Shown here: positions 1 to 6,198 of the stretch, piece by piece
How the letters are laid out: every line of letters begins with the position of its first letter
Numbering within the stretch: position 1 is the first letter of the stretch
Assembly: GCA_026394915.1 (NCBI GenBank)
Contig: JAPLZS010000017.1
Location: 7,969-17,591 of the forward strand
DNA: 9,623 nt
Source: Candidatus Woesearchaeota archaeon
Lineage (GTDB): Archaea > Nanobdellota > Nanobdellia > Woesearchaeales > UBA12501
Reading direction: 5' to 3'
Notes under the pieces: generated by a model
The model's database searches: none
Told to the model about the DNA's origin: nothing
Seen by the model: the letters and a program-made list of their open reading frames with translations, nothing else
Program-made: the position numbers and the translations under genes

Positions 1-1
1 T

Positions 2-355
2 ATCAAGGGGAATGACAGCGTTAACATAACATCTGTACAGTTCGAGAATCCTGGTGCAGACAGGAATCCTAATGGAGAATGGGTTGAGATAAGCGGAACA
101 GGAAAAATGAGCGGATGGACGCTTGAAGACATGGAAAGAAAGCACATTTATATATTCCCAGCAGGGTTTGTACTCAATGGAAAAGTCAGGGTGTATTCTG
201 GAAAAGGGCAGGACACTGAGACAAAACTATTCTGGGGAAAATCAACCACTGTATGGAATGATGATTATGATGTATGCACACTTAGGCATAAGGATGGTGA
301 TGTAATGAGCCAGGCTGAGTCAAAGCAAGTGCATAATTTTGAGATTCTGAAATAA
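2..355 (+). CDS. Lamin-tail-domain (LTD) protein, C-terminal part only
   Basis: The reading frame is open from the left edge to a TAA stop, so the protein starts outside the window and only its last 117 residues are seen. These form one lamin tail domain, an Ig-like beta-sandwich. The marks are an opening strand ending FENPGADRNPNGEWVEI, then SGWTLED, a YIFP...F.L.GKVRVYSG stretch, and a closing LFWGKSTTVWNDDYD followed by a TL..KDGD turn. In prokaryotes LTDs usually sit at the C-terminus of secreted or surface proteins, often beside nuclease or OB-fold modules. The enzyme part, if any, is not visible here. A Met at 107 lies inside the domain and would cut off its first strands, so it is not the start. 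The domain call is firm; the role of the whole protein is unknown. Confidence 0.85.
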   Translation: MKGNDSVNITSVQFENPGADRNPNGEWVEISGTGKMSGWTLEDMERKHIYIFPAGFVLNGKVRVYSGKGQDTETKLFWGKSTTVWNDDYDVCTLRHKDGDVMSQAESKQVHNFEILK

Positions 356-369
356 AAAATAGGAAAACA

Positions 370-377
370 TTTAAAAT
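370..377 (+). promoter_or_regulatory. TATA box upstream of the candidate sRNA
   Basis: TTTAAAAT sits in a context (aacatttaaa-tacc) almost identical to the TATA region of the M29 peptidase gene at 1835-1848. Transcription would begin near 400, upstream of the sRNA stem. A second candidate, tataaatc at 401-408, would place the start near 431, right at the stem. Which one is used cannot be decided from sequence. Confidence 0.5.
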
Positions 378-435
378 ACCATATTCTTTTCATATGATTG
401 TATAAATCAAGAGATTATATGATCCAAGAGCACAA

Positions 436-506
436 ACACAGCGATGATTAAGTGAACACCAGCCGAGCGAAAGCAATGAAGTACGGATGTAACTGCTGAG
501 CTGTGT
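436..506 (+). ncRNA. Candidate archaeal C/D-box guide sRNA
   Basis: All four boxes occur in order and at normal spacing. Box C is GCGATGA (441-447), D' is CCGA (463-466), C' is ATGAAGT (476-482) and D is CTGA (496-499). C and D can form the kink-turn core: G443-A499 and A444-G498 sheared pairs, a T445-T497 pair and a G446-C496 pair. D' and C' can do the same (G478-A466, A479-G465, G481-C463). They are closed by a small gcgaaagc hairpin with a GNRA-type loop. The ends, acacagc (436-442) and gctgtgt (500-506), are complementary over 7 bp. Guides would be about 15 nt before D' and 13 nt before D. Such RNAs direct 2'-O-methylation by fibrillarin with L7Ae and Nop5. Weak points: C and C' deviate from RUGAUGA, the terminal stem leaves no 3-nt bulge, and I could not match the guides to rRNA by eye. 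Confidence 0.6.
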
Positions 507-581
507 GCAAATCTTGGAAAGAAATCTTGTCATTATTGTAATTGTCAATTAAGATATAATAAAAATAAGAATGTTAAATAT

Positions 582-1730
582 TCATCCGAACATCCTCATG
601 AAATCATTTCCTTCCTGCTCCTCTCTTTCCTTGACTTTCTTTATGGCCTGGATGAAGTCTTTCGGAGTTATCGCTGTCCTGTTTGACCTTATCGCAAAGT
701 AGCCTGCCTCTGTGCACACTGCCTTTATCTCTGCCCCTGAGAACCCTTCCATGTCCTTGAATATCCTTGTTATATTCATCTTCCTGTCAAGCTTCATGTC
801 CTTTGTATGTATCTTGAATATCTGAGGTATCCCCTCTTTGGAAGGTATAGGCACATAGATCATCCTGTCAAGCCTTCCTGGCCTTGTAATTGCAGGATCA
901 AGTATGTCTTTCCTGTTCGTGCATCCTATCACTTTAACATCACCAAGGCTCTTGAAGCCGTCGATCTCAGCAAGGAGCTGCATGAATGTCCTCTGGACTT
1001 CCCTTTCCCCTGATGTCCCTACCTCAATCCTTGTAGCTGCGATTGCATCTATCTCATCTATGAATATTATTGCCGGAGCATTCTCTCTTGCAAGCTGGAA
1101 TACCTCCTTGACAAGCTTTGCGCCTTCTCCTATGAATTTCTGCACAAGCTCTGATCCCACAATCTCTATGAATGTTGAATTTGTGGATGAAGCGACTGCT
1201 TTTGCCAGCAGGGTCTTTCCTGTCCCTGGAGCTCCGTAAAGAAGCACTCCTTTTGGAGGAGATATCCCCACTTTCCTGAAAAGCTCGGGTTTCTTGAGAG
1301 GAAGCTCTATCACTTCCCTTATCTCCTCTTCCTGCTTTGACAGTCCGCCCACATCAGACCATTTGACAGTTGGCTTCTCTATTATCACGAATTTCTCAAC
1401 GCTGAATTTCTTCCTTGAGTCTATCTTCTTGACAACTGTGAGATTCTTCTGTTCAATCAAAACAGAATCGCCTGGCCTTATGTCCTTGCATTCTGAAAGT
1501 ATCTCGACAAAGAACTCATTGCCATTAGGAAGCCTCAATACTGCATTCTCGCCTATTATCTGCCTTACCTCTGCCACAAGAAGAGGAGTTTTCTGCAGCC
1601 TGTTAAGCTCTAATTTGAGGTGCTCAACAGTCTCTTTCAACAGCCTGTTCTCTTCTTCTGTGCTATTGATATCGACAGTATAATGCGAGATCACTTTCTC
1701 AAGCTGTTTCTTGCCTTCTGCTTCCATCAT
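582..1730 (-). CDS. pan: Proteasome-activating nucleotidase (PAN), AAA+ unfoldase
   Basis: PAN is the hexameric ATPase that unfolds proteins and feeds them into the archaeal 20S proteasome in the cytoplasm. Order along 382 residues: N-terminal coiled coil (about 3-48), OB-fold ring segment (about 50-105), then the AAA+ domain. Walker A is GAPGTGKT (166-173), the pore loop is KFIGEG (198-203), Walker B is IIFIDEID (221-228), sensor 1 is in GCTNR, and the arginine-finger region is TRPGRLDR (282-289). The C-terminal helical lid follows. It is slightly shorter than the usual 400 or so residues, mainly at the N-terminus. The last three residues are Met-Phe-Gly; PAN normally ends in HbYX (hydrophobic-Tyr-any), which opens the 20S gate, so here Phe replaces Tyr. 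Two adjacent Mets (1730, 1727) could be the start; TATA spacing allows either. It is transcribed away from the M29 peptidase gene. Cdc48-type ATPases are excluded because there is only one AAA domain. Confidence 0.95.
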   Translation of the reverse strand: MMEAEGKKQLEKVISHYTVDINSTEEENRLLKETVEHLKLELNRLQKTPLLVAEVRQIIGENAVLRLPNGNEFFVEILSECKDIRPGDSVLIEQKNLTVVKKIDSRKKFSVEKFVIIEKPTVKWSDVGGLSKQEEEIREVIELPLKKPELFRKVGISPPKGVLLYGAPGTGKTLLAKAVASSTNSTFIEIVGSELVQKFIGEGAKLVKEVFQLARENAPAIIFIDEIDAIAATRIEVGTSGEREVQRTFMQLLAEIDGFKSLGDVKVIGCTNRKDILDPAITRPGRLDRMIYVPIPSKEGIPQIFKIHTKDMKLDRKMNITRIFKDMEGFSGAEIKAVCTEAGYFAIRSNRTAITPKDFIQAIKKVKEREEQEGNDFMRMFG

Positions 1731-1748
1731 ATGCTGTTTTTTTGGTTC

Positions 1749-1759
1749 ATTTATAATTT
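1749..1759 (-). promoter_or_regulatory. TATA box of pan (leaderless)
   Basis: On the minus strand this reads AAATTATAAAT. Its centre lies 23-26 bp from the first Met codon and up to 29 bp from the second, so transcription would start at or within a few bases of the start codon. No Shine-Dalgarno sequence precedes the gene, in line with a leaderless mRNA. Confidence 0.6.
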
Positions 1760-1787
1760 TTGCGGTTTAACTTACGTTCAAAAGCAA

Positions 1788-1832
1788 CAAAAATGCTATG
1801 CATTTTTGAGGTTCTGAAAGCCTTCGGCTTTC
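1788..1832. repeat. Two perfect hairpins between divergent promoters
   Basis: The first inverted repeat has 9-bp arms, caaaaatgc (1788-1796) and gcatttttg (1800-1808), around a 3-nt loop. The second has 7-bp arms, gaaagcc (1816-1822) and ggctttc (1826-1832), around ttc. Both lie upstream of the TATA boxes of pan and of the M29 gene, so neither would be in either mRNA if both are leaderless. They could be binding sites for a regulator or a cruciform-prone insulator. Function is unknown. Confidence 0.6.
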
Positions 1833-1838
1833 ATAACA

Positions 1839-1846
1839 TTTAAATA
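1839..1846 (+). promoter_or_regulatory. TATA box of the M29 peptidase gene (leaderless)
   Basis: A canonical TTTAAATA centred 26-27 bp before the ATG at 1869, so the transcript should begin at the start codon. No Shine-Dalgarno sequence lies between them. Confidence 0.75.
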
Positions 1847-1868
1847 CCTCATATAATTAGTATTATAC

Positions 1869-2942
1869 ATGGTCGATCCAAGGATAAAAAAGCTGGCCGA
1901 TATATTTGTAAATTATTCCCTTAAGATAAAGAAAGGGGACACTGTTGAGATAAGCTGCGGCCAAGAGGCCCAGGCGCTTGTTCTTGAGATTTCAAAGCTT
2001 GTATTGCAGAAAGGGGCAATACCATTGATAAGGTCAGGCATGCCTGGCTTTGCAAGCATCTATTACAAATATGCTTCTGAAGATATACTCAAGAAATTTC
2101 CGAAGATAGGGATGTATGAAGCAAAGAACTGCGATGCATGGATAACAATAGGGACAGAGTACAACACAAGAGAGCTTTCTGATGTTGATCCAAAGAAGAT
2201 GGCTATAAGAGGGAAGGTCACAAGGAAGATATCGGATTATATCGTCAATAAGGATAATTGGGTCTTGTTTGAGTTCCCTACAAATGCCCTTGCGCAGGAT
2301 GCAGAGATGTCATTGGAAGATTTCGAGGATTTTGTCTACGGCGCATGCGTTATTGACTGGCAGAAGGAATCAGACAGGCAGCAGAAGCTTATGGAGCTTG
2401 TGGACAGGACAGAAAGAGTAAGGATAAAGCATGATGACACTGACCTCACATTCTCGATCAAAGGCAAGAAAGCGGTAAAATGCTGCGGAAACAGGAACAT
2501 GCCTGACGGCGAGGTATTCACAGAGCCAGTAAAGCATTCTGTCAATGGCTACATCAGGTATTCTTTCCCGGCGATAAAAGGTGGAAGAGAGGTTGACGGC
2601 ATAAGGCTTGAGTTCAAGGATGGAAAAGTGGTAAAGGCTACTGCAGAGAAGAACGAGGAATACCTCAGGACAATGATAAAGGTTGATGAAGGCGCAAGCT
2701 ATATCGGAGAGTTCGGCATCGGAGTCAACTATAACATAAAGAAGTTCGTGAAGCAGATATTGTTTGACGAGAAGATAGGCGGCTCTGTGCACTTCGCTCT
2801 CGGAAGGGCCTACAAGGAGACTGGCGGAGAGAACAAGTCATCCATACACTGGGACATGATAAAGGACCTCAGGAACGGCGGAAAGGTATATTTTGACGAT
2901 AAGATAGTCATGGAAAACGGAAAGTGGAAGATATATTCCTGA
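1869..2942 (+). CDS. M29-family metal-dependent aminopeptidase
   Basis: A cytoplasmic metallo-aminopeptidase of the thermophilic-aminopeptidase family (M29; AmpS/AmpT/PepS relatives), which removes N-terminal residues from short peptides. The 357 residues are a little below the family's usual 370-410. The N-terminal half carries the typical opening (LADIFVNYSLKIKKGDTVEI) and an ITIGTEYNTREL segment. The C-terminal half holds the likely metal ligands: Glu215 in GEVFTEP, Glu281 in GEFGIGVN, Glu301 and His308 in FDEKIGGSVHFALG, Tyr315, and His327/Asp329 in SIHWDM. The Glu215-Glu281, His308-Tyr315 and His327-Asp329 spacings match what I remember of AmpT. The start fits the leaderless promoter. 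The FMN reductase gene follows after 11 nt in the same operon. Alongside pan it would trim proteasome products, but that link is inferred from position only. Confidence 0.93.
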   Translation: MVDPRIKKLADIFVNYSLKIKKGDTVEISCGQEAQALVLEISKLVLQKGAIPLIRSGMPGFASIYYKYASEDILKKFPKIGMYEAKNCDAWITIGTEYNTRELSDVDPKKMAIRGKVTRKISDYIVNKDNWVLFEFPTNALAQDAEMSLEDFEDFVYGACVIDWQKESDRQQKLMELVDRTERVRIKHDDTDLTFSIKGKKAVKCCGNRNMPDGEVFTEPVKHSVNGYIRYSFPAIKGGREVDGIRLEFKDGKVVKATAEKNEEYLRTMIKVDEGASYIGEFGIGVNYNIKKFVKQILFDEKIGGSVHFALGRAYKETGGENKSSIHWDMIKDLRNGGKVYFDDKIVMENGKWKIYS

Positions 2943-2953
2943 GGAATAGATAA

Positions 2954-3490
2954 ATGTATATCCCGATAATACTCGGAACTGCAAGAGAGGGAAGGCAGTC
3001 AGAGAAAGCAGCGAACTATGTTCTTGGAGAAGTTCGAAAAAATAAAGATATAGAGACAGAGCTCATCGATGTTAGGGATTTCCTGACAAAAAGGACAGAC
3101 AACACAAGAAGACTTCCAGAAGCGAAGAAGCTCTCATCAAAGATATCAAAGGCAGACGGCATAATAATTGTCAGCCCCGAGTATAATCATGGATACCCTG
3201 GAGAATTAAAAATCATGCTTGATCTTATTTATGAGGATTTCCACAAGAAGCCTGTTGCTTTCTGCGGAGTGTCTGCAGGAGGCCTTGGCGGAGCTAGGAT
3301 GATCGAGCAGCTCAGGCAGGTCGTGATAGAATTACACATGGTTCCGATAAGAGAAGCAGTGTATTTCTCGAATATAAAGTCATTGTTTGATGAGAAAGGA
3401 CAGATAACAGATCAGTCTTATTCAAAAAGGATGGGCGTTATGCTTGACGAGCTCCTTTGGTATGCAAAGGCGCTTAAGAAAGCGGGATGA
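2954..3490 (+). CDS. NADPH-dependent FMN reductase-like flavoprotein
   Basis: A 178-residue flavodoxin-fold protein of the NADPH-dependent FMN reductase / azoreductase / chromate reductase family. These proteins bind FMN and pass electrons from NAD(P)H to flavin, quinones or other acceptors in the cytoplasm. The phosphate-binding loop is GTAREGRQS (8-16). The flavin-contacting motif SPEYNHGYPGELK (74-86) is nearly canonical, and a glycine-rich CGVSAGGLGG (104-113) forms the third FMN loop. Length is normal for the family. The gene starts 11 nt after the M29 stop, with a GAGG Shine-Dalgarno overlapping that stop, so the two are translated from one mRNA. The physiological acceptor cannot be told from sequence, and no functional link to the peptidase is evident. 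Confidence 0.93.
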   Translation: MYIPIILGTAREGRQSEKAANYVLGEVRKNKDIETELIDVRDFLTKRTDNTRRLPEAKKLSSKISKADGIIIVSPEYNHGYPGELKIMLDLIYEDFHKKPVAFCGVSAGGLGGARMIEQLRQVVIELHMVPIREAVYFSNIKSLFDEKGQITDQSYSKRMGVMLDELLWYAKALKKAG

Positions 3491-3555
3491 TCCTATAACC
3501 CTATGAACTTATTCTTAGAAAATATTTGTTTTTGATGCATAAAAGACAAGAATTG

Positions 3556-3590
3556 AAAAGAAAAAAAGAAAAAAGGAGATATTTATCTCC
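3556..3590 (-). terminator. Hairpin plus U-tract terminator overlapping a stop codon
   Basis: On the minus strand a 6-bp hairpin (ggagat / atctcc around a 4-nt loop, 3575-3590) is followed by a run of about 19 pyrimidines, mostly T. The upstream arm and loop contain the last codons and the TAA stop of the 74-residue gene. U-rich tracts are the main termination signal in archaea, so this is a likely terminator. Confidence 0.65.
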
Positions 3591-3807
3591 TTGCCATCTT
3601 TGCCATTGCGACGTCGCCGTCTTTATCGATGAAATAAAGGAATCCTTCTTTCCTCTTTATTCCGCATTTGACTACAACTTCCTGCTTCTGCTTTCCGGTC
3701 TTTCTTCCCTTGACCATCCTTGCTCTTGCTACGTTTCCCTTCTTGTCAAGGAAATAAAGCCAGCCCTTATCTTTCTTAATTCCTGTTCTCTCGACTTTTG
3801 TTGCCAT
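3583..3807 (-). CDS. Small basic protein of two tandem 27-residue repeats
   Basis: I cannot assign a function. The 74 residues are two copies of one unit, residues 5-31 and 45-71, exactly 40 residues apart and identical at 15 of 27 positions. The common pattern is V..xGIK...G.LYF.DK.G.VA.A.M. The 13-residue linker (VKGRKTGKQKQEV) is Lys/Arg-rich, and the whole protein is strongly basic, with no signal peptide or membrane segment. Each unit reads like a beta-hairpin with a DKxGxV turn, so a nucleic-acid-binding or ribosome-associated role is possible but is only inference. The start is fixed by the Shine-Dalgarno GGTGAT just upstream. The gene has its own terminator, so it is transcribed alone. 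Clear gene signals and a non-random repeat make it a real gene; the opposite-strand frame over it is a shadow. Confidence 0.85.
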   Translation of the reverse strand: MATKVERTGIKKDKGWLYFLDKKGNVARARMVKGRKTGKQKQEVVVKCGIKRKEGFLYFIDKDGDVAMAKMARR

Positions 3808-3810
3808 TCA

Positions 3811-3817
3811 ATCACCC
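3811..3817 (-). promoter_or_regulatory. Shine-Dalgarno of the 74-residue protein gene
   Basis: The minus strand reads GGGTGAT then TGA and ATG. The same GGTGAT core precedes the PRC-barrel gene, so these two small genes use leadered translation while most neighbours look leaderless. Possible TATA boxes lie farther up (gccataaaatagc at 3881-3893, or a tataaatttt-type site near 3928-3937); the choice is unclear. Confidence 0.7.
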
Positions 3818-3855
3818 TTTTGTATTTTATATTTTTTATTATCTACTCTCCTAAA

Positions 3856-3930
3856 ATACGAGGGGGTTAATAAAGCTTTTGCTATTTTATGGCTTTTTTA
3901 CGTGGAGAAAGCGATTTTTTACCCTCGTAT
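3856..3930. repeat. Inverted repeat atacgaggg with 57-nt spacer
   Basis: A perfect 9-bp inverted repeat, atacgaggg (3856-3864) and ccctcgtat (3922-3930), lies between pepQ and the 74-residue gene. Both arms are flanked outside by A/T runs. The spacer can form a further weak stem (gcttt / aaagc at 3892-3912). It could be paired operators, the ends of a small structured RNA or leader of the 74-residue gene, or a miniature element. The rest of the 161-nt gap is AT-rich with nothing else recognisable. Confidence 0.5.
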
Positions 3931-3968
3931 AAATTTTAAAGAATAATTACCTGAGAGTCATGATTCAG

Positions 3969-5003
3969 TCAGAATATCCTCAGCTTTTTGCTGATTCTCG
4001 TCAGTAAAACAGGCCTTTTCTCCATAAGCACAGTGTCCTCTATCCTTATCCCGAACCTGTTGTAGAAATAAATGCCGGGCTCTACTGTAAAGACAGCCCC
4101 TTCCTCAATCCTGCTCTTTGACTTCATCCTGAGGTCAGGCAGCTCATGTATCTCAACGCCAACGCCATGGCCAAGCCCATGGGTGAAATTCTTTGCATAT
4201 TGGCCAAGCTCCTTCAAGGAATGATCATATGCTCTTGTACACCTCTGGCCTGGCTTTATGGATCTGATCATGTTATCCTGCGCAGTCAGCATGAACTGAT
4301 ATATCTCCTTGTCTTTTTCAGACGGTTTTCCTATGTAGACTGTCCTTGTGGTGTCTGAGCAGTATCCCTGATATTTTACCCCAAAATCAATTATGCAGAA
4401 ACCTTTTTTCAGTTTATAGTCCTTTGGAGTGTGATGTGGCTCTGCTGATCCTGAGCCAGAAGCTACAATGGGGGGAAATGAGAGCTCACAGCCATCCCTT
4501 ATTGTCTCGATGTAAAGAAAGCCTGATACGTCTTTTTCTGTATCAAAATTCCTGAAGTTCCTGAAGCACTTGCTGCATGCTTTTCTCAGGATACCTATCT
4601 CTTTCTTGGTTTTCACAGACCTGATGTTCCTCACTAAAGCAGAGACATCTACAAATCTCTTTCCTTTGATCTCTTTTCTCAATGACTTGATCATTGAAAG
4701 TGTTATTGCATTGAAATCAAGGCCTATATATTTTCCTTTTATGTATTTCCTCAGGACTTCCCAGAAATTCTTCCTGTAAACCTTCACCTGCACTCCCTTT
4801 ACTGTCCTCCTTGCTCTCTGCAATTCCATCTCCGGCACAAGGAGTATCTCCCTGTCTTTCAGGAGAATCAGGCAGCCATAGCCATCATAATGGGTAAGAT
4901 AAAAGAAATTGGGATCTATATTCATAGAAAGGTTAAAGAACAATGCGCAATGGAGCTTTTTCTTCTTTACATAGTGCTGAAGCTCTTTTCTCTTCTGCTT
5001 CAT
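3969..5003 (-). CDS. pepQ: Xaa-Pro aminopeptidase / prolidase-like M24 peptidase
   Basis: A cytoplasmic metallopeptidase of family M24B, which cleaves Xaa-Pro bonds in peptides or dipeptides. The N-terminal creatinase-like domain covers about 1-125, and the pita-bread catalytic domain about 130-344. All five metal ligands are present: Asp206 (IIDFG), Asp217 (SDTTR), His279 (HGLGHGVG), Glu308 (FTVEPGIY) and Glu322 (GIRIED). The active-site histidines are His190/191 (AEPHHTP), His275 and His286. The substrate-pocket stretch ELSFPPIVASG is intact. At 344 residues it is normal for archaeal members. The ATG lies 7 nt past the tyrS stop, with a GAGG Shine-Dalgarno overlapping that stop, so it is the second gene of a tyrS operon. 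Methionine aminopeptidase is less likely because of the N-terminal domain and the FPPIVASG motif. Dipeptidase versus aminopeptidase activity cannot be settled from sequence. Confidence 0.93.
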   Translation of the reverse strand: MKQKRKELQHYVKKKKLHCALFFNLSMNIDPNFFYLTHYDGYGCLILLKDREILLVPEMELQRARRTVKGVQVKVYRKNFWEVLRKYIKGKYIGLDFNAITLSMIKSLRKEIKGKRFVDVSALVRNIRSVKTKKEIGILRKACSKCFRNFRNFDTEKDVSGFLYIETIRDGCELSFPPIVASGSGSAEPHHTPKDYKLKKGFCIIDFGVKYQGYCSDTTRTVYIGKPSEKDKEIYQFMLTAQDNMIRSIKPGQRCTRAYDHSLKELGQYAKNFTHGLGHGVGVEIHELPDLRMKSKSRIEEGAVFTVEPGIYFYNRFGIRIEDTVLMEKRPVLLTRISKKLRIF

Positions 5004-5010
5004 CTTTGCC

Positions 5011-6087
5011 TCATCTTGTCACTTCAAAGCTCTTTACCTGATCAAGAAGCTCTTTTGCTTTCCTGTTCTTCTCGAAATGCTCCCTCACTGGCCTTATCAT
5101 CCTGTCGATGTAGACTGCAGTTGACTGCTTGAGGTCCATTGGATGGACTTCTCCTTTTACAAATGCATTTTCAAGCTCAGCATAACTTTTGAATGAAACA
5201 TCCCCTCCGAATTTCACAGGCCTCTCTATCTTGAACTCATTGAATCTCTCGAAGACAAGGTATCTGCAATACTCAAGTACAGGATTTTCATACGCTTCTT
5301 TCTCCTGGCAGTATGCTTTTGAGATCTTTCTCTTGATGTCCTCTTCGCTGTCTGTCATGAATATCGCTGTGTCTGGCCTTGATTTTGACATCTTCATATC
5401 AATTGCCCTCTCAGCAGCATCCTTGCTTCCTGGCGGGGGCTTTCCAAGGCCCATGAGCATGTGATGGGATACAACAACCGGCTTCCAGAATCCAAAAGAA
5501 GGCCCGACTTCTCTTGCAAGCATGTTAACCTTTCTTTGATCCATGCCAAGCTGGCAGATGTCTGCCTTAAGATAAAATATGTCTGCGCATTGCATCATAG
5601 GGTACAGTATCTGAGAGCCCTGCTGGGCATCTGACTCTGTCCTTCCCATTATCTGTGAGCACCTTAGCAGCCTCTTCACTGTTGTATTCCTCGCAACCTG
5701 CATGACAATCTTCCAGTAATCATCTCCCTTGACAGAATCGCTTGTCCATAAGAACTCGACATTATCCATATCCATTCCGCAGGCCTTCCACACCTCAATC
5801 TGATATTTCCCGACTGTCTGGATCTTATCCAGGTCTCCGCCTATCTTGTTATTGGCCCAGCCGAACCAATCAGCGACCCACATCTTGAAATGACAGCCTG
5901 ACTTTGTCATCTTGTTGACATTTATCGCCCTCATTATTCCCTGGGCAATGTGAAGATGGCCAGAAGGCTCAAATCCGTCATAAGCGATCGGCTTTTTCTT
6001 CTCCTCAAGAAGCTTCTTGAGGTCTTGTTCTGTGATTATCTCTTCGCCGACCTGCTTTACCAGGTTCATTCTTGTTTCGATGTCCAT
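5011..6087 (-). CDS. tyrS: Tyrosyl-tRNA synthetase, archaeal type
   Basis: A class Ic synthetase that charges tRNA-Tyr with tyrosine using ATP. Numbered from the Met at 6087 (358 residues): the tyrosine-pocket segment IAYDGFEPSG (34-43), the HIGH-type motif HLHI (44-47), QLGMDQRKVNMLARE (179-193) and the class I signature KMSKS (232-236), followed by the anticodon-binding helical domain. The length and the lack of an S4 domain mark the archaeal/eukaryotic form. An ATG at 6105 would add six residues (MSNTGV). The TATA box at 6110-6118 is centred only 9 bp from that ATG but 27 bp from the ATG at 6087, so an mRNA from this promoter would begin at 6087 and lack the longer start. MDIETRMxLVKxVGEE is also the usual family N-terminus. 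pepQ follows in the same operon; the cas4-like gene is divergent. Confidence 0.96.
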   Translation of the reverse strand: MDIETRMNLVKQVGEEIITEQDLKKLLEEKKKPIAYDGFEPSGHLHIAQGIMRAINVNKMTKSGCHFKMWVADWFGWANNKIGGDLDKIQTVGKYQIEVWKACGMDMDNVEFLWTSDSVKGDDYWKIVMQVARNTTVKRLLRCSQIMGRTESDAQQGSQILYPMMQCADIFYLKADICQLGMDQRKVNMLAREVGPSFGFWKPVVVSHHMLMGLGKPPPGSKDAAERAIDMKMSKSRPDTAIFMTDSEEDIKRKISKAYCQEKEAYENPVLEYCRYLVFERFNEFKIERPVKFGGDVSFKSYAELENAFVKGEVHPMDLKQSTAVYIDRMIRPVREHFEKNRKAKELLDQVKSFEVTR

Positions 6088-6109
6088 AACCCCTGTATTT
6101 GACACCCCT

Positions 6110-6118
6110 ATTTAAATA
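6110..6118 (-). promoter_or_regulatory. TATA box of tyrS (decides the start codon)
   Basis: The nearly palindromic ATTTAAATA is centred 27 bp from the ATG at 6087. This fits a leaderless tyrS-pepQ transcript and argues against the upstream ATG at 6105. Confidence 0.7.
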
Positions 6119-6168
6119 TTTTATCCACATGATATCCACTGGACACATGGACAGATGCGCTGCAAAGA

Positions 6169-6176
6169 TATTTAAA
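6169..6176 (+). promoter_or_regulatory. TATA box of the cas4-like gene (leaderless)
   Basis: TATTTAAA is centred 26-27 bp before the ATG at 6199, fixing that codon as a leaderless start and favouring it over the in-frame ATG at 6214. About 50 bp separate it from the divergent tyrS TATA box. Confidence 0.7.
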
Positions 6177-6198
6177 CAATGCGTAAATCTCAAATTGC

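Noticed and set aside
356..581. tRNA gene in the gap left of pan
   Set aside because: No T-loop GTTCRA motif or acceptor stem pairing was found. The structured part fits a C/D sRNA better.
1294..1683. 129-codon open frame on the plus strand opposite pan
   Set aside because: It is the antisense shadow of a well-conserved AAA+ gene, is Ser/Leu-rich without any domain, and has no promoter or Shine-Dalgarno of its own.
2370..2792. 140-codon open frame on the minus strand opposite the M29 gene
   Set aside because: It is an antisense shadow of a conserved peptidase with all metal ligands, and has no initiation signals.
3526..3870. 114-codon open frame on the plus strand over the 74-residue gene
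   Set aside because: The minus-strand protein has an internal repeat, a Shine-Dalgarno and a terminator. The plus-strand frame is Cys/Leu/Ser-rich low-quality sequence with no start signals.
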